A stretch of DNA of 64,000 nt, from assembly GCA_023079485.1 (NCBI GenBank), contig CM041085.1, forward strand, positions 91,585,115-91,649,114. The letters are read 5' to 3'. Under the pieces are notes generated by a model. The model was not told where the DNA came from and did not search any database. It saw nothing but the letters and a program-made list of their open reading frames with translations. The position numbers and the translations under genes were made by a program. Numbering within the stretch: position 1 is the first letter of the stretch; each line of letters starts with the position of its first letter. Shown here one piece after another: positions 1 to 13,400 of this stretch. The DNA comes from Archilochus colubris (lineage: Eukaryota; Chordata; Aves; Apodiformes; Trochilidae).

Positions 1-1261
1 TGAAGAAATGGAATTTCAGTGAGCAGTGAAGCTTTACAGTGAAGAACAAATGGATGTGTTTGGATTTTGGCACTCAGAGTAGCACTGAATTCAGCTCTGT
101 TTTCTCCTACTCAGTTTGGTAGTCTTTCTTCAGTTCCTTTACTCTGAACTTTCATTGTCTCATACTAATAATATGATTATATAATTAGTAGAGTCAGCCA
201 CTAATAGATGATTGTTTCCTTCTTTTTCCTTTTATTATTGAAGGAATATGACTCATTAACTGGGGTGAATGTTAATGTCATGTTTAATTTAATACTGTTC
301 TCCCAGTCTGGTGCTATTTAATTAAAAATCAAGGTGCAATTTTTTCCAAACCATGCATTAGCCACAAGCTCATCTCCATATTTCTTTGACCAGTCTGTGG
401 CAATGCAGAGGAGATTTGAGGATTATTTTGAAACCAACGTAGAGTACTTCACAGAGTGTTCTGAGGCTGAGTGTGTCAAGTTTACTTTTTTTATAAGTCT
501 TAGGAAGCACATACAACAACAGTTTTTATTAGTTGTGAGGTCCCCATTTGTAAGAAAATATTGTGATGTTCTTCACATAAGCCAGATCTCTCTTGAAGTC
601 TGCTTGTGTGAAAGCTGTTCAGTGGTGGTTGTTGAGAAGACAATTCCTGTAATCAAAAACCTTCTCTGAAATCTAATAATCTGAAACAAATATTTCAGGC
701 TTCATTGAGCTTTTACCCAGAGCAAGAGATGCAAAAGTAGAGCCAAATAGTTTTGTTCACATAATTGAACAAATGTTTAAAGACATCTTACAATATTGGA
801 GGAAGCACGACAGTATGTTCTGGTTGATTAAACCTTTTGCCTACCTTTAAAAATTGTATAATAGTTGAGGGAGTGCAACTTAATCCTTAAAGAAAAGTAG
901 AAACTTGAGAACTATCCTAATTAAGTATAAAGCCAGTTCTTGCTGAATTGAGCGCTTGATTGTTTTTTGCAAAAAGCATATGAACAAATTGATATTACTT
1001 TTATTTGTGAAACATTCTTGTTTTAGCTACAAGAGTTTCAAACCACTTTGAAAGTTGGGGTTTTTTGCTTATTCTTTTTACTTCTACATTATCTTGTTTT
1101 TTCATTGAGTATAATGTAAATATTTCTTTTTTTATTTGGTGACTTGTTCCTACAATAAAAATTATTTCCCTTTTTTTGCAAAGTATTCATGGGGCTTTTA
1201 TTTTTTAAACTATTTCACACTTCATTATGAAAAAATAACCTTTCTCTTGGCATGTTGGTAG
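1..1261 (+). other. 3' end of an upstream DST intron
   Basis: AT-rich sequence ending in the acceptor GGTAG just before exon 1. A 111-codon open frame at 334-669 resembles no spectrin repeat and lacks splice signals that would join it to exon 1, so I do not call it a gene. No mobile element is recognised. Confidence 0.75.
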
Positions 1262-1421
1262 GAACCGTCAGCTGGAAGGCATCTCGGTGGTAGCACAGCA
1301 GTTCCATGAAGCTCTGGAGCCACTGGTGGAGTGGCTGACAGCCACAGAGAAGAGGCTAGCAAATGCAGAGCCCATTGGAACTCAGGCCTCCAAACTGCAA
1401 CAGCAAATTTCTCAGCATAAA
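1262..1421 (+). CDS. DST: DST exon 1 of window: spectrin repeat, helix A
   Basis: It encodes residues 1-54; the first base completes a codon split by the upstream intron. The donor is AAA|GTAAGA. The helix A signature EWLTATEK of a spectrin repeat is visible, preceded by NRQLEGI and followed by SQHK at the exon end. An exon ending just after a His-Lys is typical of this rod. The acceptor GGTAG has only a modest pyrimidine tract, but the frame and the repeat signature leave little doubt. Confidence 0.9.
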
Positions 1422-4400
1422 GTAAGATACAAACCACACACTTGCTTGTCTCATTCTTTTCAGATGCTTCTGTAAAGTACAGCACAACTGGCAAAGCTGT
1501 TGCGGTGTACCTATGTTCTACCATACTGCATTTCTTTCCTGTAATTTGAGTTTTATATATTTACGTTGGCAGTAAGTTCCTTTTTCATTCATTTTTTATT
1601 GAGTTCCATTTACATTTCTTTTATGTTTTTCTGATTTTCTTTTCCATTATTCTTCATTATTTAAAAAAATATAGGCCCTAGAAGATGATGTCCTAGCTCA
1701 CAGTAAGAGTTTACATCTGGCCATTAGCACTGGTCAGTCTCTAAAGACTATGAGCTCCAGGGAAGACAAAGATATGGTGCAGGAAAAACTAGATTCTTCT
1801 CAGGCCCGATACATTGAGATTCAAGAGAAGAGCAACAGCAGGTCTGAACTGCTCCAGCAAGCTTACAGCAATGCTCAGATTTTTGGGGAGGACGAAGTTG
1901 AATTGATGAACTGGCTGAATGAAATCCATGATAAACTGAACAGATTGTCAGTCCAAGACTGGGACACAGAATTGCTTGAGAAACAGCACTCTGAACTACT
2001 GGTATTTTGATTTCTGTTCATTTATTATTTATTTCATTTAAAATTTGATTTATATTTCCATACTTCATTTGTTTTTCATTAAATGTTTTGTTTAATATGC
2101 CAATATACTTATTCCAAATAAAAATTATATTATTTGTTGAACGTGTGCTAACACAGATGACCTTTTCTGTTAGGATCTTCAGGAAGAGATTCTTCTTAGA
2201 AAACAAAATGTTGATATGGCTATTCAAAATGGCTTAGAGCTTCTCAAGCAAACAACAGGTGAGAACTCACATGAAACTATGATTCATCAGGCTTTTTTTC
2301 TTGTAAGTGCTTATGGGAAAATTAAAGAGGAACTTGTAAATATTAGTTTGTATTTGCTGGTTTAAACAGTTATTATTTTTTTTGTGTAGAGAGTTTGGTC
2401 CTGTATTATTTTTAGTGGAAAATTATTTTAGTGAACCTGCATTCCATTCCTAATAGCAGATTATGGACATTACTCATAATGGAAGGCTGTTTGGCAGTGG
2501 ATGCAGTCAATTCCCTGCAGGCATCCACAGATGAACGAGATATTAGACTACCTTTTACTGCAAGAGGAAAGCTTCATCCATTGGAGCTAATGCTGTGGGA
2601 AGAGTTGCATTCCAGTTGTACACAACATGTCTGTTCTGTAAATCAACATCTGCAGATTTTCCAGTGCTCCTAAAGTTCTTGAACTCTTTAAGACACACAT
2701 ATGGCTGGGGGTGGGGGGAAGCATCCTTTTCTGTTCCAAACGTAGACATTATGCATAAGTCTGTAATGAAACCTGAATATATACTAATAATTTTCAGGGG
2801 AGTGTTTTCAGACATCAAATATTTCTGTAACTGAAAACCTAATTAGTATTTTGTTGGTTTTTTTCCTTCAGATTCTCAATAACCCTTTTAAAATCTTTTT
2901 TTTTTTTCCTTTGTAAGTGTAGTGAATTAAAGGACGGATTTTTTTAAAGGACATTTGTGTTAAATATTGGATCAAATTCCTTACTTTCTAATAGTTCAGT
3001 AAAGCAGAAAAAGACAGGACAGATCCTGAGCTGAGGTAAACTTAGTAGCTGTGTGGACTTCAATGACAGAGTAATTTATAACAGTTAAGGGCTGACCTTG
3101 TCATATTGGTTGATCTATTTTATACATTAAATATTGAGTTTGCTGTAACAGGTCTGGTTTGGGATTTGGAGTTTGGTGGGGTTTTGGGGCTTTTAAATAT
3201 TTGTGATCACAGGAAATAATTTCCCTCTGATATTTTAGGTGATGAAGTTGTAATAATTCAAGATAAACTGGAAGGCATTAAAGCGAGGTACAAAGACATT
3301 ACGAAACTGAGTTCTGATGTGTCCAAGACCTTAGAGCAGGCTCTGCAGCTTGCAGGGCAGCTGCACTCAGCTCATGAGAATCTCTGCAAATGGCTCGACG
3401 AAGTGGAGATAGAGTTACTCTCATATGAAAATCAAACACCAAAGGGTGAAGAATTAAACCAAGTACAAGAAAGACAAAAAGTAGGTTTTAGAACCTGTGA
3501 ATTATTTATTGCTGTATGATTTTGCTAGGTTTTGTGTGGTTATGTTTGGCACAAAGTAATTTATTGAATAACTGATTCTGGCATCAGATTGTTTGGCTAA
3601 ATGTAACAGTGGTTAAAAAACAAATTCATTTTCCCATGTCATCTGTCAGAGTCCCTTATGAAATTGAGCTGAGGTTTATTTTTAACATGACAGCAGCACA
3701 ACATTCACCTCTTATTCAAGTAGCTACCTAATCCTGGGAAAACTCCCAGTTAGAGTAAGTTATTTTGCTTCTCGAGTTGTTTTGTGCATAAAAGCCTGTG
3801 AAGTATAAAAGAGCGTCAGCATTTCAAATACATAGATCTTGTTTAACAATATTTATTTCAAAAGAAAAATGGTAGTATAACCCAAAGAGGGTGGAAATGT
3901 TGAAGAGGAGAAGCAAAAAAAGTTATCTTTCCATTTTATTTCTTGTAAAAAGAAATGAAACAGCAATGGGGATTTCTGCACAGGTAAAAATTCATTCCTG
4001 AAGCACTGTATGATGTTTTAATTGGAACTTAATCCAGTAATTGCTCATCTCAGAAGTCACTTCAATTCACTGTATTTTGTTTTCTTACATGTCTGACTTT
4101 GCTTGCTGGTGTTTTATTTCCTTACGGAGTTGCAGGTTGCAAAGATTGCCTGTTAGTTTTTTTCCTTTGGCTGCTTCACTGAGTGGTAACAACTCTTAAA
4201 AAACTACACATAGTTTGAAACTTTCATACTGACTGAAGAAATAGATTTAAGGTACATTCTGTAGAAAATTACTTTCAAGAATCACCTGCTTTTCTGTCAA
4301 AGAGCTTACAGTATCAAAAAGCTAATTCAGCTTAAAATAAGTGTACTGATTTACCCCTTTGGTTTGCATGGAAAACATTTCAGTTTTCATCTCATGGAGC

Positions 4401-7400
4401 AGTCAAAAACATAAAAAACCCATGCAGGGTATGTGTGTTCAGCTCATATGCAAGCATGTTTACTTTAAATGGCCTTTTTTCAGGAGCTGAAAAAAGAAGC
4501 AAAGAACAACAAAGGCTTGCTGGACACTCTGAATGAAGTTGGCAGTGCTTTCCTGGAGCTGGTGCCATGGAGGGCCAGAGAGGGTCTGGACAAGATGATA
4601 ACAGAGGACAATGAACGTTACAGATTAGTGAATGACACGATTTCTCAGAAGGTGGATGAGATAGATGCTGCCATCCTGAGATTCCAACAGGTACTAAAAA
4701 CTGTTCTTTGTGAAGTAAACAGGTCTTCTTGGGCAATATGTAACTGAACAAAAGATGTCCTTTAATAATGTTGCCAGACGTTTTTTGTGCTTGAGCAGCA
4801 GAAGGCCTGTTTGAATGAAATGGGGCTGTTAAGATATGAATGCCAGAACTCAACTAATTTGTACACTGCTGTAGTTGTCTGCCATTAATTGACAAAAACA
4901 TCAGTCTTGTAGCTGAAACTATTCTGTGGCTCCCTAAATGGGAGTTTGCTTCAGTAAAAACTGAGTGGCTCATGTCTTCTGTAGATCATGCTTTAAGTAA
5001 AATATGACCCAGGTCCCCAACCAACTCTATTTAACACAACACTGCGATCACTAAGCTTGCCACACCTTTTAGCATCAGCTGATTGTCTAGCTCCTCTATA
5101 CCTTCTACAATTAAAAGCTGGATCATCTTGTTCAAGCTGTAGTGGAGGATTTAAGTAGCAATTAGTTTTAGTCATATCCACAATGATTTTCTTCTTGGGG
5201 CTTAAAAATTGAGTTACCTAATGTGTGGAGGTTTCTATACATACACAGGGGTATATGTATAGGTACATTTTGAGAAATAGCACTCTAATTTTGTTACTAA
5301 ATAGTCCTATATTTAGGCTTGCTTATAAATGCACTGTGAAACCACAATTTTCCAGTGTCTGCTTACAGTTCAGGCATAAAAATAATGGTGGAGTTTTCTG
5401 TCTCTGCTAATACCTTCCACAAACAGTTGTAACAGGACAAGACAGCTTACTAAAAGATGCGGGCAATAACTCAGATCTCCTGTATCTGAGGTTAAAAATA
5501 AAGGGTGATTTATTTATTTTTTTTCCTGTTTTCTTTAATGAATGAGAGAGTGTGATAGAAGAGTATAAGTTGGCTCTCCTTCATCTTTCTGAATTTTGTG
5601 AGTAGGGTGCATCCCCTAGAACAAGTTCAGCACATTCAGGAAACTAATGTTGCACGGGCATGTTACACCCTAGTACCACATACCCCTGGCCTGCACTTCA
5701 GTCCATCTCATATCACCACAATATACTCCTATATTCTGTGATGAATATCAAGTGGCTTAACATGCTTCCAGTGAAGGTTAAGATAGTTTACATGTAGCTT
5801 AGAGAGAGACATGAAAAATATAAAATACTTTTGAAGAGGTCTCACCCTAGTGAAGGAGTGCTAATGTAGAAACAGGAGATCATGCTCTACTTTCAGGTTG
5901 CTTATTCTTCACTGTAAAGCAGCCATAGAAACTGCTTTAGAAAGCATTAATGGAGCAGATCAGAGTGTCATCATTCAGCCATCCCTGGTTAGAAGTACCA
6001 CAATGGTTAAACTGGATAGGGATGAAATATGTAGTTACTCAAGTGAAGTTCAAGGTTCATAAATAACTGCCTTGTACAATGGGAAGAAAACACTTCAAAC
6101 TCTGAATGTAGGAAGTGCTTTTTATTCCCTAATGTTGTATTTGAACATCACAAACTGGAAATCCTATAACCTCAGCAAATGAACCTGAGAGTCCTGTCCT
6201 TCCTCAGTGCTATGTGACCCAGAAGTTTATTGCCATGCCTGGATTTTGTTATTTGCATTAAATATTTGCTCAATATTATTTCCATATCCATGGATATTTG
6301 CTATCTGGAAGCTGAATTGCAATTAATTTATTCATTTAACACATTTGAAATCACCTTTTTACATTTTCTTCATCTGGATTATAAGTAGATAGGCTACTGA
6401 AGATCTTGGTTGAGAACTGCAGTTTCTAAATCCAGGATTTAGCTACCAGTAGTAAATGTGCTTCGTGCTAATGTTTACAGTACTGACTGCTTCAGAACAT
6501 ACCTTTCTATTAGGAAGTCACAATATCTAGGACAACCCTTACTTTCTGTTACTTTAAATTAGAAATGACATATAGTGAAAAAGAATGCTTGCACTCTCTT
6601 TTATGTAGTAAATGGGTTATAAATGCTGAAAAAAATAGACTCATAAAGAATGAAATCTCAAAACTTCTTTTGGTTTTTGTGTGACTCATGACTAACTACT
6701 AAGACAAGACATTTAGTGGCTAAAGTGAACTCCAGCTACTTTACAGGAGCAGGGCTGCTGTGGTGTACAGCCACAAAGACACAGAGCCTCAGATTTCAAG
6801 GAAGAGAGGGACTGAGAGTGGTCAGAAGAGACTTCTGAGGAAAGTGTGGTAATCTAGAACACAAATTGCAGGTTCTCACCTGACATGTCCTGATAAACTT
6901 TCACAGAAATTCAGAGCCATATTATTATTCAACTAATTGCGGGGGGTGGACAGAGTTTAAAATAAATGAATATGTTCCTACAATGAATATTTTGTCTATC
7001 TGATCATCCCAAGTAATTTTTCTCTATGGGTTACTCAACACTCCTGCTGTTGAGTACTGCAACGTGTATGTGTGCTAGGATAAGTGCCTATAAGCTTGAA
7101 CTGAAGAGAAAATGTATTATTTTTTTAAAATTCGGTCTTTTCAGAAGAATTCTATCCCTACAGACTTGAGGATCTCATGCTTTCCTTTGCAAATTAGTAA
7201 GAAACAGGTCCTTTAAGTGCTCTCATTACTTTGGTGCTTTGAGGTAATTTCTGAAACATTTTAGTGTTGACTAATGGTAGTCAAAAGTTGATCTTCCTGG
7301 AGAAGGAGCAGCTGAATCCAAGTGCCCCAATTTTCACATTTAATCCAAAGTCTGGTTTGGGATGAATTCCTGTCTTGTCTGAATTCAGTGGAGTTTTTCT

Positions 7401-10400
7401 ACTGATTCAGTTGGATTGTGATTGTTTTGCCTTTATCATTTAATACCAAAGCAGCTCTTAAGATTAAAAGGATAACATCAAATAGCTATTTCTTACGATA
7501 ATTGCAACACTAGCAGTAATAACAAGCATAGAGGGGAAAAGACACATGAATATAGAATAAAATAAAAAGTCTAGTTAAAATTCTGGAATTATAACCCTTT
7601 TTATTTTTTATGTCAGCTAGAGAGCTGTATGGAAAAATGCATTTGCTTCTGTTGCTTTGTCATGCTTATGAATTAAGCTGCTTGCATTACAATCCCTCAG
7701 AACGATTTTGGACTTTGTATTTCATTTATATAAAAACCTCATGGAAAGTGAGCTGCTATCTTTCTAACAGTTCAAAAATATGTTTTTAATCTTCTTTAAA
7801 ACTTTTGGAACAGTCATTCTAATTTCATGTCTATAGAAATGCTGAACGAATTCTTGTCTCCCTCATTTAGTTTGATCAAGCAGCTGATGCTGAGTTTGCC
7901 TGGATTGCAGAAACAGAAAAGAAACTGATGTCGCTGGGTGACATTAGGCTTGAGCAAGACCAGACCACAGCTCAGCTACAAGTTCAAAAGGTAAAAGAAA
8001 TGCTTTTCCAACTGTCATGTTGATTATTGGCTGGCACACTCTCCATCCAGAAGATGTACTGGCATGATTTAATTTTAAGTCCATAAAAATGCACTTCAAA
8101 AATAGTTTTTGCTCCATGTTTGCTCAGCTCTTTTTTGGCTGATTTTTCTTGTTTGTTTTTGTTTTGCTTTTCTTCTGACCAATTTTTATTGCGTTTCAAG
8201 GCTTTTACCATGGAGATTTTGAGGCACAAAGATACAATAGATGAACTTGTTAAATCTGGGGCTAAGATTATGAATACGTGCACTGAAGAGGAGAAACAGA
8301 CTATAAAGGTAAAGTTCCTTAAATTGCAGCTGCATCAGTAGACAGGCAGACAGTGTATTTGTTGAAGGATTCGTATAGTGTCTTTTTTGAAATACCAGTG
8401 AAAAAGCATTGATTGCAGCCACTTGTAGTCTGAGGATTGTACTGCTTGAAGAAATGCTGTTGTGTATTGCTCTCCTTCCTTCAAGAGGTTCAGAGAGCAA
8501 ACACTGTGTACTTGCTTCATAGCCTAACACTAATTTGCAGTGCCATTTATCATCTGTGGTAAGTAGTATTTTAGCCAATGGATGATTGACTGAATATGTA
8601 TTAGTCACCTGGGATGGTGTGTGTGAAATCTGGCTGTTTATCTTCTCCAGTTCTCTTGGGTCAGTGATGCTCTGGGTGTGTGTATTTCTGTGCCAGGTTC
8701 AGTGGTTGTGCACCTCAGTGTGAATCTTTAGCTTCATTTCTGCTGATTTTAGCGTAGACTTTACCTGGCTAAGATCATTCCATCCTGTTGACTAACACAG
8801 GCTATGAAAGGCCTCTGTTTATTACACACACACAGTGCCTGATATTTGGGCTACATACATATATATATACAGGCAGATTTTTTTTGTGTTGGCATATAAG
8901 AATGGTTTTGTTATGGGGTTGGGTTTTATTTGTTAAATTATGGTTAGTCTGAATAGGTTGTGTAAATTTAGACCTTCCAATGATCACCCTTCTTGAACAG
9001 CAATACATCACTAAGAGTGCTCTGCTGCAGAATCTCTCAATAAATTTGATTTGCTCTTAAGTGAATTTAAAATAGTTGTGGTGTTCAGTCTATGAAATTG
9101 TAGTCATAAGGGAGCAGGTTTATGTGATTCTCTATTAAATATTTTTATTTATCAAAAATACTGTATATCTGTGAGTTAGGCAATGTTTTGTCCTTTGGAT
9201 AGCATCTCTGTACTTAATGTACATGCAAGACGTAACAAATGAAAGGGTAGCTTGTTCTGCCAAAAAAGAAAAGATTCTTTCCTTCACATTCAGTGGCTTG
9301 CTTATATGTCTAGTTTTTCCAGGGCTAGCATTTATGTGCATTGTCACATATAATACTTCATAAAAATGGGCAGCCCTCCACATGAAAAATATATAGCTAG
9401 TTGATCCTTTCTTTTATTATCACATGCTCAAATACAGTAGATGTAATGTTTAAACCTTGCAGTTCTATCATACTATTAATGTTAACACACCCTCATTATT
9501 TCATGCATGCTAACCTGGAAAGTAATGTTTTGTGGTTTCTGCTGCAAGTTTGTAATCTTATACAACAGGATACCCTCTTCTCTGGCCAGATTTTAAAAAA
9601 CCTCAGATTTTTGTTTGTTGTTCATGATGCTTTGTTTCAGCAATGCTGTGTAAAATGTAGCTTCTGCCAAGTCTCACTGAAGATAAGGATCTTCCAGTAA
9701 GGAAGCAGGGCTGAGATCTGCAGTCAGATTGTTTGCATCTTGACCAGAAGCCCTATGAATAAAGTGTTATTTGTAAATATCAAGAGCATTAAATGTGTTC
9801 TAATTCTTCCAAAGTCTAATATTTTGCAATATTAGTTTTGTCTACCTTGTAGACTGGTATTGTAGCAACATTATCAAAACTAAATTGTGGTTCATTGTGG
9901 TTTGGTGCTTTAATTATCAAAGATTGTTTAGAAATGAAGGTAATAGATATGTTGAAACACCTGGAAAAATCCGTTGCTATTTTTCATTACTATTTTACAG
10001 AAAAAAATGGAAAGCCTCATAAAGAAATATGATGCAGTCTGTCAAATGAATTCTGAGAGAAACCTCCAACTGGAACGGGCTCAGTCCCTGGTTAACCAGT
10101 TCTGGGAGACTTATGAAGAACTTTGGCCCTGGTTAACTGAAACAGAAATGATCATCTCTCAGCTTCCTGCACCAGCCCTTGAATATGAAACTTTAAAGCA
10201 ACAACAGGAAGAGCACAGGGTAAGCATTTTGCCAGTTTTGAAAAACAGTGTCAAAAGCCAAAGCAGTGTTCTGCTTAGACCTGTGCCACACTCTGTTAAG
10301 TGCTAAAACTCCAGACAATTATACTTCTGTGGAAAAAAGAATTATTTAAAATACTAATACAAAGGAAATAAATTTTCAGTCATACCCGTACTGTTTCTCA

Positions 10401-13400
10401 AACTGTGCATGCAAACAAGATTCTCTGCGAAAGCAGCAAACGAGGTATAAAAGAGGAGAAAAATGGAAAAATTGTAATTGTAGTGAGAGAACTCAATGTA
10501 CAAAAGTTAATAGTTGACAAGTTTATTTACAACTACATGTTAATTCCAGCACTGGAAGAACAAACCAAACTGATAGATAGAACAGACATGGGGTGTTGTA
10601 ACAGGAAGCAAAAGAAGGTAAAATACAACTATCTTAAGAACTGAAGTGCCTTCTGTCAGCATGCTGAAAATTAAATGCTGCCTTTGTGTACAGTTTGTTT
10701 ACAAATATGCACATGTATTGATGTTGTGTACATGTAAAAAAAAAAAAGTTTTTTGTTTTGTTGGTATCATTGTAACTAAAGTTAGCTGAGCCAGGAAAAT
10801 GAACAATTAGAGGGCCAAGAATTGATTGCTTGGGTCCCAGCCAATCCTGTAATCATTTCTCATGTCAAGCATGTTTGTTTATGTAATAATTGAAAGAAAT
10901 AATTGTTTACCATACCATCACAAAATAGAGGCAACACTGTTGTAGACTGGCCACCATATGGGCTTTCTTACATGGAGGAAAAACCAACTGGGATAAAAAT
11001 CAGTACATTTCAACTATGTCTAGTAGTATCACATGGAATCAGATATACGTCACTGAGGTTAAAAAACTGCACGTTTTGGCACATGCAAAGCCCAAATGGC
11101 TACTGGAGATACCCGACTCTCCCTGCTGAGCATAGAGTAACTAGTTCTTTTTATTTTAGCTGCCTCAATTAAGTGACTCAAGATAGACAGGGTGAACTCT
11201 AGCTTCAAAGTCTTGTTTAATCTGAGACCAGTTAATGAAGATGTGCCTCTCTTATGCATTGATAAACACTGGGTTCACTCATTTGTCTTCCTCCTGTGTC
11301 CACAACGAGCAAATGTGCTCTATGAAGTCTAGCTATATAACATGAGCTTTACAAGCCATCTTGGATTAGTCACCATGAACCAAATCATGCTTGCTTTACT
11401 TACATGATTGTTTCTCATCTACTTTAATCATTCTGCTTGCATGACAGGCCCTTCAGATGAGCTTCTATTTTTGCATTTTCCCTGGGCTATGCCATTAGCT
11501 GAGATTTGTTAGTTAAGTAGAAGATTAATGTCAGGCAATTTTAACACGCAATCTGATCTGAAATACTAATTTACTGGAAATGTTTACCCAATAGTAAATC
11601 ACAGAGAAGAGCAAATAATTTATTGTTCTGTTACAAAAAGTATTTAAAAAAGAGGGTTCTGAATGTGAATTGAAAAGTTTTCTATATTCACTTACATTTC
11701 TGTGCTGATACATTTACTTATTACTATCTTTGTTCCAAGTCATCGAATTCATAGAGTTAATTCTGTGTGAGTAACATGCAGTCAGTTTGGCTTGAACAGA
11801 GTTGTGAGCAGAGTACTAGCATAAGATTTGGACTCATAAATGTGCTCTCTGGTGACCCTGTGTCAAATAATCTCTGTGCACAAAACTAAACCACACTTAT
11901 TTTCTAAAAGCTTCAAACTGTGCTTTGTTTTGCCTTTTCTTCTTTCACTTGTAATCAAAATTAATTTTGCTGTCACAAGGTATACAAATACCTCCTCAGT
12001 AAGTAGCTAGAGCAGAGGTTTTTTTGTATTTTCATTGCTGTTTTGTCATCAGGAGACTGTGGAGAGTCATGGTCACTGTCTTTCCAGTCTTCCCAACTCC
12101 TCTTCTGGGGAGGAGCAAGTAAGCAAGCCAGTATCAGGATTTCTTTTTAAGGAAAGGACCTTGGTTGAAGAGAAGAGGATTTATTTACACAGAAACTGAT
12201 ATAGGTCCTTTTCTGCGTATTCATTAATTTAAACAAACTCTGAGCTGGGAGAAACTGGGTACGTGCTTCATGGTCCTCGACAGGGGCTACAGGATAGAGA
12301 CGTGGAGTTCACAGCACCAAGAGGATCTGTGCCTCACAAGACAGTGGAAATTTTCTGAAAAGGGAGAAATGAGCTGAGAAAACAAATAAAACTAGATTAG
12401 GCTACTCCCACAAAAAAATATTCCCATTTGTCAGAATGCAACTAAAGGAAACCAGAATTCTTAGGCAAGTTGGAAGACGCCTTGTGACCTTTCACTTTTA
12501 CAAGCCTGCACAGTCTTTTGAACAGTTTTGACTTACTTTGTGAGTGGATGGTGATAGGGAGTAGATAGTTGAGATCAAATTTAATTTACTTATTAAGTAC
12601 TTCTCAGAGTTTGTGTCAGTTGTTGTGAAGACAGAGGAGTCTTGTGGCCAGAGGGGAAACATTTAAAGTATGTTGATAGGTCTCTACTGATCAGTCTTCC
12701 TTGTCCTTTTGTCCTTTTCACTGATTGCTTTGACTCCTTCTTGTGGTAGTTTCCTCATCTTAAATCAAGGATAATTTGAATTAATATGCTTGCAATGCTG
12801 GTGCCTCATTCTCTGATGCTCCTCAATGGAAGGCTTGGTGGCAAGTGACAGATGACAACATAAAAAGTATATATGTGGTGGTGTTATGCATGTCTGCAAT
12901 ATCGTTACCATTTCTGTCATTATAGGTACTAAATAGGATGGGGAGTTTCTGTTGCTAGCATTGTATTTGTAATTAGCATCTTATATTTTGCCTGTAATCA
13001 TATGTCCTACAAGAGTATCACATGAGCCTTCCCAGTGTGTCTCTAATTGTGATGTTTCATGCCTGGATAGCTCTGTGTTGCAATGGGAGCTATCACTGGC
13101 AGAGGAGTCATTAACTTCATTTGATATTATTTGTGCTTTACATTAGGATGAAGGGTATTTGTTTGGGATTTCTTGCCAGCTGGATGTGTTAGAAGTGTGG
13201 ACAGCTGTAATGTGATGGTGCAAGCATAAGAAACTGATAAGTTGTTTCGTTTGTTATAGCAACTGCGTGAGCTGATCGCTGAGCACAAGCCACATATAGA
13301 TAAGATGAACAAAACTGGGCCTCAGTTGCTGGAGCTGAGCCCAGGAGAAGGCTTTTCCATCCAAGAGAAATATGTGGCAGCTGACACCCTTTACAGTAAA

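Noticed and set aside
334..669. 111-codon open frame on the plus strand before exon 1
   Set aside because: No resemblance to spectrin repeats or any family I know, and no splice signals joining it in phase to exon 1. It is more likely a chance frame.
4392..4853. 153-codon open frame on the minus strand
   Set aside because: It lies opposite exon 5 and its composition reflects that exon. No recognisable domain.
12240..12350. Possible decayed interspersed repeat (TCATGGTCCTCGACAGGGGC)
   Set aside because: Vaguely like some avian LTR sequence, but I cannot align it to a family with confidence.
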